This document shows positions 10,826 to 21,940 of a stretch of DNA of 64,000 nt, piece by piece (the stretch's first letter is position 1; each line of letters begins with the position of its first letter). The notes under the pieces are model-generated. The model ran no database searches. It saw only the letters and a list, made by a program, of their open reading frames with translations, and was not told the origin of the DNA. Both the position numbers and the translations under genes were made by a program. Source of the stretch: Chara braunii (lineage: Eukaryota > Streptophyta > Charophyceae > Charales > Characeae); assembly GCA_003427395.1 (NCBI GenBank), contig BFEA01000138.1, positions 2,669,809 through 2,733,808 of the forward strand, read 5' to 3'.

Positions 10826-11118
10826 CTGTTGTTTCCCATTTTCTCTACTGCCCTATCTCTCAATTCTTGTCCGTCTGCTCCGTGTCTGCTTCTTACCCCC
10901 CTTTTTTGCTATCGGTGTGCCTGGTATGTGATTGCCCCCGGATCCGAAATTTGTTTTCTATTGCGGCAGCAATGTTCGTATGTGCAGTGTGCCATCCAAG
11001 TCGTCTTTGTGGTGCTTAGAGTCTGAGAGAAGTATCTTGTTCACCACCTATATCTTGAATTTTACTCTGGGATCTGATCATGACTTCTGTCGTTGAAATG
11101 GATGATTTACTATTGCTA

Positions 11119-11193
11119 CATGCATGCTTATACTTCTCGTTCTCATGCATGCTCATACTGCCCGTTCTCATGCATGCTCAGACTTCCTGTTCT
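11119..11193. repeat. 25-bp tandem repeat, three copies
   Basis: Three consecutive copies of a 25-bp unit starting with CATGCATGCT (11119, 11144, 11169) and containing ATACT..C.GTTCT. The unit begins with a palindromic GCATGC. Confidence 0.8.
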
Positions 11194-11928
11194 CTGCCGT
11201 GGGATCGGCCATGGAATGTGAACGTTGAGTTGGTCTCCGGCTGCCCTGTATTTATGGGTAAAAAGCTGTTCTTCGTCTTCTGGTGGTGGTATTTTACTGT
11301 CGTACTTTGCCGAAGTTTTGTGTCTTCGCCCGTATCACTCGTTTTAAGTCTGTACGTAGACTGGAGGTTGCCCCAAGTACAACTATTACAACCCGGCGTT
11401 CTATTCGGGTGAAGACGGTAGGACTCCATCTTGTTTCTCCTCCAAGCGCTCGCTGGAATCGTTCTCTCCTTATAGCTGTGGCAACCGTAATCACCCCGAC
11501 GGCGAGACAGGTGTAGGCTTTGAGGCCGTTGAACTTTGAGAGCTGTTTGCCTCAGGGCTGTGTTGTTTATGTACTAGCAGGTCGATAAGAGTATTTGAAT
11601 GAATGATTGGGCGTGTTACCTACATGGCTGCTGGGCGGGCTAGTGGAGGGTCTGGGAGGTCGTTGAGCGCGTAATGGTGTCTTGAGGGAAGTGAGGCACG
11701 GGACGGGAATGGCTTTGGTAGGGCGACGTAGGTCGTTCAAGGATGTCTAGTTATTTGAGAGATTCCTAGCGACGGGACGAGTAGGCAAAGTGAGAATGTC
11801 ATGATCGTGGGTGTGTCGGAGGCGAACTCATAGCGTGTTCTGAGCTTCAGCGTGTCTAGGGCGCAGCACAAGGGTCGCGCATATGGGGGCCAGAATATTT
11901 CTGGCAGAGATGTACGTCGTCGTAGACT

Positions 11929-11986
11929 AGAGGAAAGAAACGCCTTCCGTGCTCTCCGAAGTGCCGAAGACGAGAGGAAAGAAACG
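11929..11986. repeat. RPS25-derived insert between 14-bp direct repeats
   Basis: The 14-bp sequence AGAGGAAAGAAACG occurs at 11929-11942 and 11973-11986. The 30 bp between them contain CCTTCCGTGCTCTCCGA and GCTCTCCGAAGTGCCGAAG, both found in the RPS25 coding region (around 9289-9305 and 9255-9273) but joined here in reversed order through the shared GCTCTCCGA. The arrangement suggests a templated insertion made during repair. Confidence 0.6.
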
Positions 11987-12513
11987 ACCATTGAGATAGA
12001 GGAGACAGTACAGGGATTGTGTCGCGATTTTGTAAGTCACTCCTCCTTCCCTTCTGCATATGCTTTGTCTAGATCCGTTCTCAGTCTTCTTGTCCTCCTG
12101 CATGACAGCTTCGAACTGCGATCGGTTTTCTTTCTTTTTGTCCTTTGGCGGCTGGCTTTGAAATTCCGATTTCGCAGATAATAGCTATCTTTCGCTGGCG
12201 ACGTTCTTAGGGTGGGTGCTGTGCAAGGTGAAATCGCTCGTTGTTTGATCATGCTATCTTGCTCATGGCTCGCGCTCTGCTTTGCTGCGTCCCTTTTCTA
12301 TTTATTCCTCGCGTTCACTGTCTCCGTAGCGTCGTTTCTTCTACCCGCCCCGCTCGTGCTACTACACGGCAGAGGATTTTTTTTCTGCAGGAAACTGACT
12401 TCTACCACAGCTAGCTCTTTCCCTTTCTGTCAACGATTCTCGTTTGCCGGGTTTCAAAGAAGCCCTTCTCGTCCGCTACACTCTTGGGGTTTGAGAGGTG
12501 CATTATCTTGGAA

Positions 12514-12782
12514 GCAATGCACGAAACCAGCGAAACTTGAAGAAAAGAAGGATAGGGTTAAAAAAAAAACCCTACTCCTAGAAGCGAGTAAATGCACGAA
12601 ACCAGCGAAACTTGAAGAAAAGAAGGCTTCCTTCTTCCCCCGAATACAACGTACGGTCATTAGCTATATTTAGTCTGAATGACAGCCCAAATACAGCTAT
12701 AATGACCGTACGTTGTATTCGGGGGAAGAAGGTAGGGTTAGAAACAAAAAAAACAAACCCTACTCCTAGAAGAGAGTAAATG
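12514..12782. repeat. Foldback cluster with 33-bp perfect palindromic arms
   Basis: Arms of 33 bp at 12630-12662 and 12700-12732 are perfect reverse complements around a 37-bp spacer; they contain CCCCCGAATACAACGTACGG. Outside them, 'aatgcacgaaaccagcgaaa' occurs twice (about 12515 and 12593), and 'ccctactcctagaag.gagtaaatg' occurs on both sides (about 12571 and 12760). This is a composite of direct and inverted duplications. A DNA-level foldback is more likely than a gene. Confidence 0.65.
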
Positions 12783-13067
12783 GAAGGGGCGCAGCGGAGT
12801 CGATTAGGACTCCTAGAAGAGTAGATGGAAGGGGGTGCGGCGGTGTCGATTAGAACGAGAGGGTGGTATAGGTGCAAGGTGTGATCGTGGTTTCTCATAT
12901 CTGAAAACAATCGTAACGCGTCCTCCTGCGAATGGTTGCTGAGATGCACATGGTCTTGTTTCGTGTTTAACGACTAGACTAACTAAAGAACATGGTCTTG
13001 GAATGTAATCAGCCCATATGCTCATTTAATTGCCTCCGATCTATAGAAGGCCAGAAGTATTACGGTA

Positions 13068-13386
13068 GGAAGTTCTGAATGTGGATACCGTCGGGTGGTA
13101 AGCACCTTAACGGAGAGCGGAGCAAGGTATCTTCAGCGGCTGGCTTCCAGCGAAGTGNGTTGTCGTTGCCACATTATTGGAAGGCTTAAAGTTGTCAAGC
13201 GCGGGCTTAAATTTTTCAAACGGAAGTTCTGAATGTGGATACCGTCGGGTGGTAAGTACCTTAACGAACGTTAGAGAGGGGAGCAAGGTATCTTCAGCGG
13301 CTGGCTTCCAGCGAAGTGCGTTGTCGTTGCCACATTATTAGAAGGCTTAAATTTGTCAAGCGCGGGCTTAAATTTGTTAAGCGCGG
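13068..13386. repeat. 154-bp tandem duplication
   Basis: Two nearly identical copies begin at 13068 and 13222 with GGAAGTTCTGAATGTGGATA and run through a 'caaggtatcttcagcggctg' segment to a 'gcgcgggcttaaattt' segment, which is itself reiterated. Copy 1 contains an unresolved base at 13158. No coding function is apparent. Confidence 0.85.
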
Positions 13387-13399
13387 GCATGTAATTAAT

Positions 13400-15340
13400 T
13401 GCCCTGCGTAGTCTGTCGGGTGAGGACGGTCCGATCCAGGGATAACGGATCGGACAAATTAACTGTCCTCTTTTGCAGTATTGGTGGGGGAGTGCTACGA
13501 CGGGCAAATCGCATCCTTTCTCTAAATCGCACCCCCCTCCTTAGAGATCCGTAATCGCTTAGTAGTGTTTCTTCCTCCTGCAACATGCACTAGCGAACAC
13601 ACGCGTTCATGCAGGAGTTCCCCCTGGAAACTCTGTGAACCAATTTGGCCGTGCACTAAAGCCGATTCCCTCAGTTGGTGCAGCACCCATGAACTGTAGC
13701 AATGCTGACCCGAGTTCGAATTCTACTAGTGTGAGGAGAGAAAAAAAGAGGAAGAAAGAGGAGAGAAGAGAGAAACAAGAACATGCTGTTTTTGACGATG
13801 CTAACCTACGTTGCTTGACGCACCTTGCGGCACTGTTTGTAGCGCGTGTAGTTCGTCCAGGTTCTTTTCTCCGTACAACTTTTGGAGTAGGAGTTTGAAT
13901 AATGAATGTGTATGTGTATGGCTTTCGGTCTGTTGTTTGTCGAGAAGTTAGTAATGCTAACTTGGTACTAATAGCAGCCCGGTGAACCAAAAAAATCGAT
14001 AACGAACCTGTGTATTTGTATGGCTTTCTGTCTGTTGTTTGCCGGGAGTGAGTACGTTGACTGGGTCCTATTAGCAGCCCTGTTTTTGAACAGAAAAGAA
14101 AAGGAGGGGTGTGTGGACTTCGTTCTATCATTTGCCTTTTAGATCATTTGACGTTAGATAATGCTCGCCAATTGTTCCCCGCGTCTCGCTTTCGTTTGAG
14201 GAATGCAGTGGATCCTATTGATGTATATCCTATGCGTCAGTGGTGGTCTGACTGAGTCTCAATTTGTCGATTGGAGTATCTGTTTAAGACGCCCGATGAT
14301 GCACGTACGAGTTCGTACTGTTTTCTCTTCTCTGACATCCGCTCGTTTTTGTTGCAGATTTTTGTCTTGTTAATCAGAATGGTTGATGCTATTGTCTGGC
14401 TTTTTGTCTTCTGTTTGTTCTGTTTGCTTTTCTCCAACCGGCTAGCGTCTTAACTCTGTTGCACCGACCTGATTGCATCAGGATTCGAAATAACGGCTTT
14501 TGTATACAGACTGCAACTCTTATAGCATTCCGCCACATGGTCCAGTTCGAAACTTTTGAATGCAGGTTGCACTCGTTTCCCTACTTTTTTCGATTTGCTC
14601 CTCTTCGATTTGTTCCAAAGAACGAATTTGATTTCTTTGGGTAGATTGTCATTGGCGGCTCGGTTGGGCGTACGGGAAAGTACGTTGTGCTACAGCGGAT
14701 TTCAGAATTTGCATTTTTCGAATGTGATGTCAGACCTGGGCATGTTTCTCATGTTATGTCAGGGCTGGGCATTTCGTTGTTATGTTGCTTAGTACCCTGA
14801 TGGCGACAGAGAGATACGGAGAAGGGTATTTCTGTGCCCTCCTTGTGTACTCCACGGCCACCGGCGTAGGTGATCGGAAAGTACTGATCGTTTAATGGTA
14901 GATGTTTTTGGTCGCGGGGCACGGGGCTTCCGAGAGACGTCAACGTGGCTGTTTCGATCTGGTTCCCCTTCCTGCCCCCCCATCCCCATCACGCTCCCCC
15001 TTCTCCCCCCCAGCGCCCTTATTTTTAGAGATGGCACTGTGCATGCTTCTGTCCATGCTAAGGTGTAGCTCTCCGGTTCCTTTTCTGCCACAAGACGGCG
15101 GAATTCCGCAACAACACCAACGGGCCTGTAGCACACTTTTTCAATCGTGTGAATGATTGAAAGAACGGCCTGTCTATATTGGAATGCAGTAATCAGAGGG
15201 CTCCTCAGACAGGAAGATGCTCGCTCTTATCACTGCCTGGCAGAGGCCCGTCCGCCAGACTTTCAAAAAAAAAAAAAAAAANACCTGTCTACGAAACCGA
15301 CTGGAAATACAGACCTGTGCTCAAATCCTAATGGAACTAT
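13400..15340. other. Gene-free interval
   Basis: Mixed-composition sequence with short chance frames only. A partial duplication is visible ('tatggctttcggtctgttgtttgtcg' near 13916 and a similar phrase near 14020). A poly(A) run with an unresolved base lies at 15265-15282. I see no RNA gene or conserved protein. Confidence 0.4.
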
Positions 15341-15342
15341 AG

Positions 15343-15609
15343 ATGGAAGAAAATTCTCAATTACCTGATGACAATGTCTTGAGGCCATTGGCGTTTCCTA
15401 GAGAGAAGAAATTTCGAGACACAATCCACGAACCTTCTCTGGTTTGGAAAATAGCTAAAGCAAAACCAAGAGAGAGGACACCTGCAGAGATTCGCAAGAT
15501 GGGTGTATGTGACTTAGATTCGTGGCATGAAAGTTCCATGGAGAGTGGATTACCTGTGGAGCCAGTCCGGCTTTACGCAGAAGCAGTTGGAGGGTGGTTT
15601 AGCTATTAA
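15343..15609 (+). CDS. Unrecognised 88-codon ORF
   Basis: An ATG-initiated frame with balanced, non-repetitive composition (for example KPRERTPAEIRKMGVCDLDSW near the middle) lies 60 bp after an A-run. I do not recognise a family. It could be an exon of an unidentified gene, a transposon fragment, or chance. There are no convincing flanking splice sites. It is listed only because its composition is less biased than the surrounding frames. Confidence 0.15.
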   Translation: MEENSQLPDDNVLRPLAFPREKKFRDTIHEPSLVWKIAKAKPRERTPAEIRKMGVCDLDSWHESSMESGLPVEPVRLYAEAVGGWFSY

Positions 15610-15702
15610 TGAACTCCTGCATTAGCAGGTGCCTCTGATGAGAAGTTGGGTCTCAAGACCTAATCCGCTGCTCATTCCTACGTCTAGTTTTGACAAGAAG
15701 TT

Positions 15703-15989
15703 GCATGTCGCACACACATACCCTTTTATCGAATGGTGTACTGCTGATGTACTGCAGCAGTGCACGTCCAAACTGCATGTCGCACGCAGAAACACCCTTT
15801 ATCGAATGGTGTACTGTTGATGTATTGCAGTAGTGCACGTCCAAACTGCATGTTGCACACACAAACACCCTTTATCGAATGGTGTACTGCCGATGTACTG
15901 CAGTAGTGCACGTCCAAACTGCATGTCGCACACACAAACACCATTGATAGAATGGTGTCTGCTGGGGTACTGGAGTAGTGCACGTCCAT
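15703..15989. repeat. 73-bp minisatellite, four copies
   Basis: Units start at 15703, 15775, 15848 and 15921 with GCATGTCGCAC and contain TTTATCGAATGGTGTACTG and GTGCACGTCCAAACT. The first three are close; the fourth is more diverged and ends at about 15989. The repeated minus-strand frames (CATCSLDVHYC...) are translation artefacts of the array. Confidence 0.9.
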
Positions 15990-16619
15990 GCTTGTGTGTG
16001 TAATGTATGTTTTGTAGGCCATATGCATGAGAGGCTGAGGGAAAAGAGATGCGCCCTTTTTGTTCCCTTTCTCTTGCATGAGCACATGAAAAGGAAGGTG
16101 AATGTAGTGGCTGTGTACATTTGTTCATGAGAAACAGAGGTGGGAGGTGGTCATCCCTGTCTGGCTCACGCCCATCTCGCCTGTCTCTCTCCTGTTTATG
16201 AAGTAATATGAACACATGAATGAGTAGGTTGATGTTCCCATGTGTCTTGCTTGGCAAGTTACAGATGTGGTGTGCACTGATGCCTGTTTCTTGTCCTTTT
16301 TTTTGTGTACATGATACTTGGATTAGATAGTAAAGATAGATAGAGATATATAGATGGGTAGAACTTCACGAAAATTTTAAGACTTTTGCAATACTTAGTT
16401 GGGGAGTGAAACACAGAAAGATGGCTGCTTTCTTTTCGTCTCACACGAATTCACAACGGAGATGTGTTGTCACGATACAATGTACACTCAATTCTGTTTA
16501 AGGTGGATTGATGTATAATCAGGACAAAACGTACACGCATTTTTCTGTTCAAGGTGGATTGGTGTTCAGAATGCACCCACACAGTGGCACGGGTTGCGTG
16601 CCCGTGCCCCCCGTGATCA

Positions 16620-16701
16620 CCAAATGAAATGAAATAGGCCGCCGCTTCACGGCGGTAACAGTCAACGCTGCGCCCGTCCATTTGCATTTCATTTCACTTG
16701 G
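16620..16701. repeat. Small foldback (TIR-like)
   Basis: CCAAATGAAATGAAAT at 16620-16635 is inverted at 16686-16701 (ATTTCATTTCACTTGG, one mismatch), with an internal GCCGCC.CGGCGG hairpin. It is a compact foldback of 82 bp. Confidence 0.5.
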
Positions 16702-17490
16702 AGTCGTCCATTCCATCCGGCATGGTTCTGTTTAACAACACGGAGGCACGACGATCGATCGACGATAATTGCTGGTTACACGCAAGACACAATCGATAAC
16801 TATAATAGATAATATGATAACCAAGCTCCATCGAACAAGATTCAGAGAAAAACGTTCGAATGCCATCTGTGACTTTCTATCATGAAGTGATTTGATGACG
16901 ACTTACATGTGTGTTGACTACTGGTAGCAATATAAGGGTGACCTTCGCCTGAGATGGGCAGCGAAATATGTCATTCCTTGTGTAAATTTACTGAAATTTG
17001 AAGCGATTATGGAGAACAAGGTCTCTAAACGCACCCATGTTCCAAACCATGAGACATAAATGCAAGCCCTATGGAACAGCTGACTGAGCATAACCTTCCT
17101 GCAAACCGAATGAAGCATCGCGTGATGTGTGTTAGGAAATGGTATCATACATGAGAGAGGAAGTGCAGCATCAACCTCCCTTCTGTTCTCTGGACACACA
17201 AGGGGGCAAATGCTGATACTCTTTTTTTTTGTCTTTCACGTGTACATGCAACATATGCACAGTGGACGGTATATTGGGTGTGGTTCATTACCAGAAAAAA
17301 GATGGACAAAAAAGGGAGAGAGAGGAGATTGGAAAGAGGGTGATGGCGACAAACATTTTGTTTCCCTCTCACAAACGTTTTGGCATGGTTGAGAGGATAT
17401 AGCAGAAGAGTAACCGAGAATATCAGGGGAGAGGGGGTTATCGCCGTCCAAATTACAATCAATTACAATCTACAGTGGGATTGGGAAGAA
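16702..17490. other. Gene-free interval
   Basis: No coding or RNA signal is recognised. The neighbouring segment 16365-16442 resembles 18090-18195 (shared TAGTTGGGGAGTGAAA and CTTCACGAAAA), so a dispersed repeat brackets this region. Confidence 0.4.
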
Positions 17491-17495
17491 GAGTT

Positions 17496-17996
17496 CCACA
17501 AGACAATCACTTCACCAATTACAGCTAAGTACTCAACTATGTACTCTCTATATCATTCCTCACTAGAGTTAATCTCCGTATCTTAGGTACGGCCATACGG
17601 CCTATGGTACCCAACTCTGCCCTTATCCATGGTGTATTGCCTGAGGATTGCCGCTCCCTCCTCTGTTCCCCGCCGAAGCTGCCTGTCTACTGAAGAAGAC
17701 CGAACCAACCGAGCAAGCCAGGTTGAGCAAACCAAGGAAAAATGAACCACAAGACAATCACTTCACCAATTACCGCTAAGTACTCAACTATGTACTCTCT
17801 ATATCATACCTCACTAGAGTTAATCTCCGTATCTTAGGTACGGCCATACGGCCTATGGTACCCAACTCTGCCCTTATCCACGGTGTATTGCCTGAGGATT
17901 GCCGCTCCCTCGTCTGTTCCCCGCCGAAGCTGCCTGTCTACTGAAGAAGACCGAACCAACCGAGCAAGCCAGGTTGAGCAAACCAAGGAAAAATGA
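17496..17996. repeat. 251-bp tandem duplication
   Basis: Copies start at 17496 and 17747 with CCACAAGACAATCACTTCAC and are almost identical up to 'aaccaaggaaaaatgaac'. They include TACGGCCATACGGCCTATGG, a local palindrome. High identity implies a recent duplication. The sequence could be part of an LTR, but no partner domain is seen. Confidence 0.9.
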
Positions 17997-18054
17997 ACAG
18001 AACAAATTCAACCAGCACACAGTCAGTCCTGGAGCGGGAATAACAGCAACGTCT

Positions 18055-18081
18055 TTCTCTCTCTCTCTCTCTCTCTCTCTT
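18055..18081. repeat. (CT)n microsatellite
   Basis: A pure CT dinucleotide run within a pyrimidine-rich stretch next to the end of the 251-bp duplication. Confidence 0.9.
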
Positions 18082-18445
18082 GTCTTAAGACTTCACGAAA
18101 AGTTTCTATAAATCGTTCGTCGAGAAGATATTTGTAATACGTAGTTGGGGAGTGAAATACAGGAAGACGGCGGTTATCTTTTCTTGTCACACAGAAAAGC
18201 ATCGGTCGCGTTCCACGCCCTGGAAAGAATGCATGTGTCAAGCACCATATCTTCACCACCGCCACATTTAACGTCGTCCATATTTCACGAAAAAAATGAA
18301 AACAGATCCGACCATGATGAAATCTTCTTCCTCTCATGACGTTGCCAACAACCGCCATGAGGGGACATGTGACGTCTCACTGGTAATTCATGCCATTTTA
18401 CCCGTGGTGTCCTATAGGGGAGGGCAGTTAAAGTTGGCATTGACC

Positions 18446-18446
<1 letters not shown>

Positions 18447-18503
<57 letters not shown>

Positions 18504-18508
18504 TCTCT
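18447..18508. repeat. (CT)n microsatellite
   Basis: CT dinucleotides, interrupted by CCCT and GT, over about 60 bp. It immediately precedes an open frame and could act as a polypyrimidine tract, but that is speculative. Confidence 0.9.
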
Positions 18509-18512
18509 CCCC

Positions 18513-18800
18513 ATGTTATCTGTCATGATGCCACTAAGACTGACTGAGAGTTTGTTTGTTCTTCCCATCTTTGACATGCAGGATAAGTGGCCATCCCGAT
18601 TTTGGGAAGACAGACTGATGGCAATCCATCCCGTCATTCCCTACACCACAATTGAACGCATGCGTGCATGCAGCAATTACCTTCTCTATTTTCCCCTGGA
18701 AGAACTATGTCTAGGGGATGATCAGAAGGGGAACGCACGTGGGACATGGCCGGAAATCACTGGGTTGCACATTTCGGATGCGGGCTATGGCGACTGGTAG
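18513..18800 (+). pseudogene. Possible DNA-transposase fragment (very tentative)
   Basis: A 95-codon open frame includes KWPSRFWEDRLMAIHPVI and TTIERMRACSNYLLYFPLEE. The order of a Trp-containing segment, then a short helix with RMR, then a YLLYF segment, loosely recalls the start of piggyBac-type (DDE_Tnp_1_7) transposases ('...dyW...i...M...RF..I...LHF'). No catalytic Asp block is visible. A CATGCAG just before KWPS could be a splice acceptor. A chance frame cannot be excluded. Confidence 0.15.
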
Positions 18801-19990
18801 ACCCGCGGCCCTCCTGCACCCCGCCTTTAGGGGCCTTGCCCGGTGTGTCTGGTACCGTCTCTGGGTTTCCTGGCTGGAAGATTGAACCCTTCAGAGTAGG
18901 CTGGGTGTTTGAGGAAGATGGCTCGCCAGGCAGTCATGCCGTTGCCAGTCCTCTAGTGCCTGTAACGGTAAGCTCATTCTCTTCCCGTCCTCTCCTGCTG
19001 CTGCTCAATCTTTGAGCTTGCTAGCGATAACCAAGCGGACTGGTGGCCCCCGGAATAGATGGGGCCTTGGGTCTTTTCAAAAAAGAAAAGAAAAGGAGAG
19101 AAAAAAAGGATCTCCATGAATGCGATGTACTCTCTCTGATCTTCCTCCAAAACCCGTTTTGTTGCTGGTGATGGAGATCCCTTTTTGTCTTTGAACCTTC
19201 CTCGGGCACAAAGATGGTAGGTAGTGCCCCCCACTCATCGCAAGACGAGGAAGGCATCATCGTTGTCAAAGAGGTACACCTATCGGCTCATTTATGTTGT
19301 CAAAGAGTTGTAAATGGTGATGTTTGTAATAGGGCTGACGTCGTTAGTGGTGATGTTGCTGTCGTAAGGGCCGTCCGCAATATCGTCGTCGTCCTCGTAG
19401 AGTCGATCCTCCAACACGCCACAAAAGACCTTGCCCCTCCTCAAGGTCCTTGTAATAGCGTCGCATCAAAGCATTCAATCATGGTCGATCTCCAGATGCC
19501 AGGTGGGGGCGGCGCCCCCTCCAACCCCCATGCAATCTCCATCAAGGATTGTTGGACACTTCGGATCCACAAGATCGACGGTTTCTTCCTCTCGGTCACA
19601 GCCGCATGCAGCTTTACCACCATCTGACTTGAGCGCGCGCAAATTGCTTGACCAGTGCAAAGCCATTCGGCGGTTCCTGTCTGCAGGTCGCTCAAGCTCG
19701 CTATCTTTGTCTGGCCCTCAACTCTCGCCTCTGTATATTCCACCCCACGTCACTTGTCACTCCACACCCCTAGTGTTACCCCTCCTCACTGACCTCACCC
19801 TCAAGAGGTCGACAAATGACACGCCACGTGGCATTCACTTGGTCAGCGCAAAGGCCACGTCAGATGATAAGGAGACCTATCCTGGCGCGTCATAAGGAGC
19901 AGGCCGGGCCGTGGCGGCCGGTCCGCGGCAGGAGACCAGGGTGCGAGCAGCCCGTAACGCAGTGCGTCACTTCTCCGCCCCTTACAATGT
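18801..19990. other. Gene-free interval
   Basis: The G/C content is moderate and only short overlapping frames occur on both strands, none with a motif I recognise. There is no repeat of note apart from short purine runs at 19080-19110. Confidence 0.4.
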
Positions 19991-19997
19991 TCTCCAC

Positions 19998-20081
19998 CAT
20001 ATGTTTTTCTTATGCACACGAAGAAAATAAGAAAGATTCCATATGTTTTTCTTTTGCACACAAAGAAAATAAGAAAGATTT
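19998..20081. repeat. 42-bp tandem duplication
   Basis: CATATGTTTTTCTT.TGCACAC.AAGAAAATAAGAAAGATT occurs twice head to tail (19998 and 20040) with three differences. Confidence 0.85.
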
Positions 20082-20417
20082 TGTATGACATGCACACCCC
20101 TCCCCCCCCCTCTGCCCCCCCAACTTGTACCTGTGGATATGCTGACAACGTGCAGCCTATGGAAGATGACAATTCTCTCAAAGTGTACGAGGCCTGCTGT
20201 GGCAAACACTCGTATATTGTGTGGAAAAGGGTTGGCGAAGGGGAGGGAGTAGGGGGAAATGGGGTTTGGTGAGGGGTATTTGGCACGTGGAAACATTGGT
20301 TTGGAGGCTCCCGTCTTCAATTGATGGGGGGTTGTCAGGGAGTTGTTGGTTAGGATGTTATAGGGGGTGCGGAGGGGGGGGGGGGAAGTGGCCAGCATGA
20401 GTTGTGTGTAGCACGGT

Positions 20418-20640
20418 GTCGGGGCTAATACCCTTACCAAGGGTTTTGCCCATGTTTTTGCATTCAACTGAACGGCGGTATCAACCACCATATAGGAGCC
20501 AAATTTGGTTGAAAAACCCATATAGTTTTGTGCGACAGACGTTTGGGCTAAAACCCTTACAAAGGTGTTTGCTCGTATTTTTGCATTCAATAAAAGCAGC
20601 GGTTTTGAGTACCATGACGGAGCAAGTTTGAAGTGTCGTG
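20418..20640 (+). repeat. LTR-start-like repeat with ACCCTT/AAGGGT hairpin (two divergent copies)
   Basis: TGTCGGGGCTAATACCCTTA at 20418 is followed by an ACCCTT/AAGGGT hairpin and, 25 nt later, TTTTTGCATTC. A second, more diverged copy begins near 20545 (AAACCCTTACAAAGG, then TTTTTGCATTC). The same block occurs at 40462 (TGTCGGTGCGAATACCCTTA, then TTTTTGCATAC). TGTCGG-type ends are common for Ty3/gypsy LTRs, so these may be LTR beginnings. The LTR identity is inference. Confidence 0.45.
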
Positions 20641-21356
20641 CTTTTGCGCTTTTGCACGACTCTTTCGAGACGGGTTTCTCGACTATTGATATTTGATTCA
20701 CTCTCACATATGCTATCGCAATGTGTCGGGGTGGATATATTGACTACTAATACCTACGACCATTAAATGACCCCGATCACTGAGGTCAAGGGGTTAGTTA
20801 TAATAAATTAGTTGGGCTGTCGAGGGCAACGACACGCGTGAGATTAAAGGTTAGTACGCCAGCATGCCTAGAAATCCGATGGCATGGTAATAACTTAGTA
20901 AAGGCCCCGACCGTATGGTACGTGCAATTAAAAAGATGCAAATATCAGGACGGGCTGAAAATTGTCATAGGTGGAGGGAGTTGACTCAGTTTTGGCGGTG
21001 GTGAGGCCTGAATCTAGGTCCCTGCCATTATTATTGTAAGAAGGTCACGACCCTTGCACAAAACATGGGTTTAAACTGCAAATACACAGCCGCAACCTTG
21101 CATAAGTTTTTGTTGCCACAAGCAAAACTCGGAGGGGGCATGTGACGTGGGCGCCGTTGGAAAACAAAATTGGCGGTCTCCGAAGTGGTGCGGGTGTCGT
21201 GCTGACTCCTGTGGGCCGATATGTGGTGTACTTGTGCTTTAAAACATGCGACAATTCATCAGAAACGCCATGAGGGCACCTACCCGTTCCTTATACTTGT
21301 CAACTCGAGTATAAAATTATATTAATCGATGAGCAACACCTGTTTTAGTACGGAAA

Positions 21357-21440
21357 TGGAGCTAGCCTAGTAGGTAACAGGTTAGACTAGTGTGCAGTAA
21401 ACTGATGGATTGAATCCCGAATTCGGCCTCAGGCTGTTGA
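21357..21440 (+). mobile_element. tRNA-related (SINE-like) sequence
   Basis: TAGCCTAGTAGG at 21363-21374 fits the pol III A box TRGCNNAGYNGG exactly. GGATTGAATCC at 21407-21417 fits the B box GGTTCRANTCC with two changes. The spacing of 44 nt is tRNA-like. A proper cloverleaf (acceptor and anticodon arms) cannot be drawn, so this is more likely a SINE head or a tRNA pseudogene than a tRNA gene. No poly(A) tail is evident. Confidence 0.45.
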
Positions 21441-21940
21441 ATGGGCCGAAATGTGAACCGCAACCATCAGGGTAGGTACTAGGAAGTAGTTAGGGAGTTT
21501 TCGTTTGTTTTGTTTTCAGACCTCGTGCCCATTAGTTGGCACCACGGGGTAGGTAGGTAAGTTTGTTTTTTTTATTCTTTAAATTTAAATTGTTCTTTTC
21601 CTTTTCTTTTAATCTCATTAGTTGTTGTTCATTTACTTTTTCTCTACGTGATCCCATATATGTAGTCAAAATTTCTACCTCAATGAAATTGTTACAGATG
21701 CAGGGGCAGATCCATTTGAGCATAACAGATGATGCATTTCGGAAAAGGGCTTCAACCGCGTCTCGATCGAACCCGCTAGGAGTGGGAGAAGGGATCGCAA
21801 AGCTTGACGAACTCTGGCACAATTGGAGGAAGGGCAGAGAGCGGGGACGCGAGGGATACGAGGTGACGACGATAGCGCGATGAAGGTAGAGCGGGACAGG
21901 GAGATGGTGAAGAGCGGTGGACAGCAGAAGAAGCGCGCGG

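Noticed and set aside
15653-16257. Repeated minus-strand frames with CATCSLDVHYC motifs.
   Set aside because: They are translation products of the 73-bp minisatellite read in three frames, not a repeat protein.
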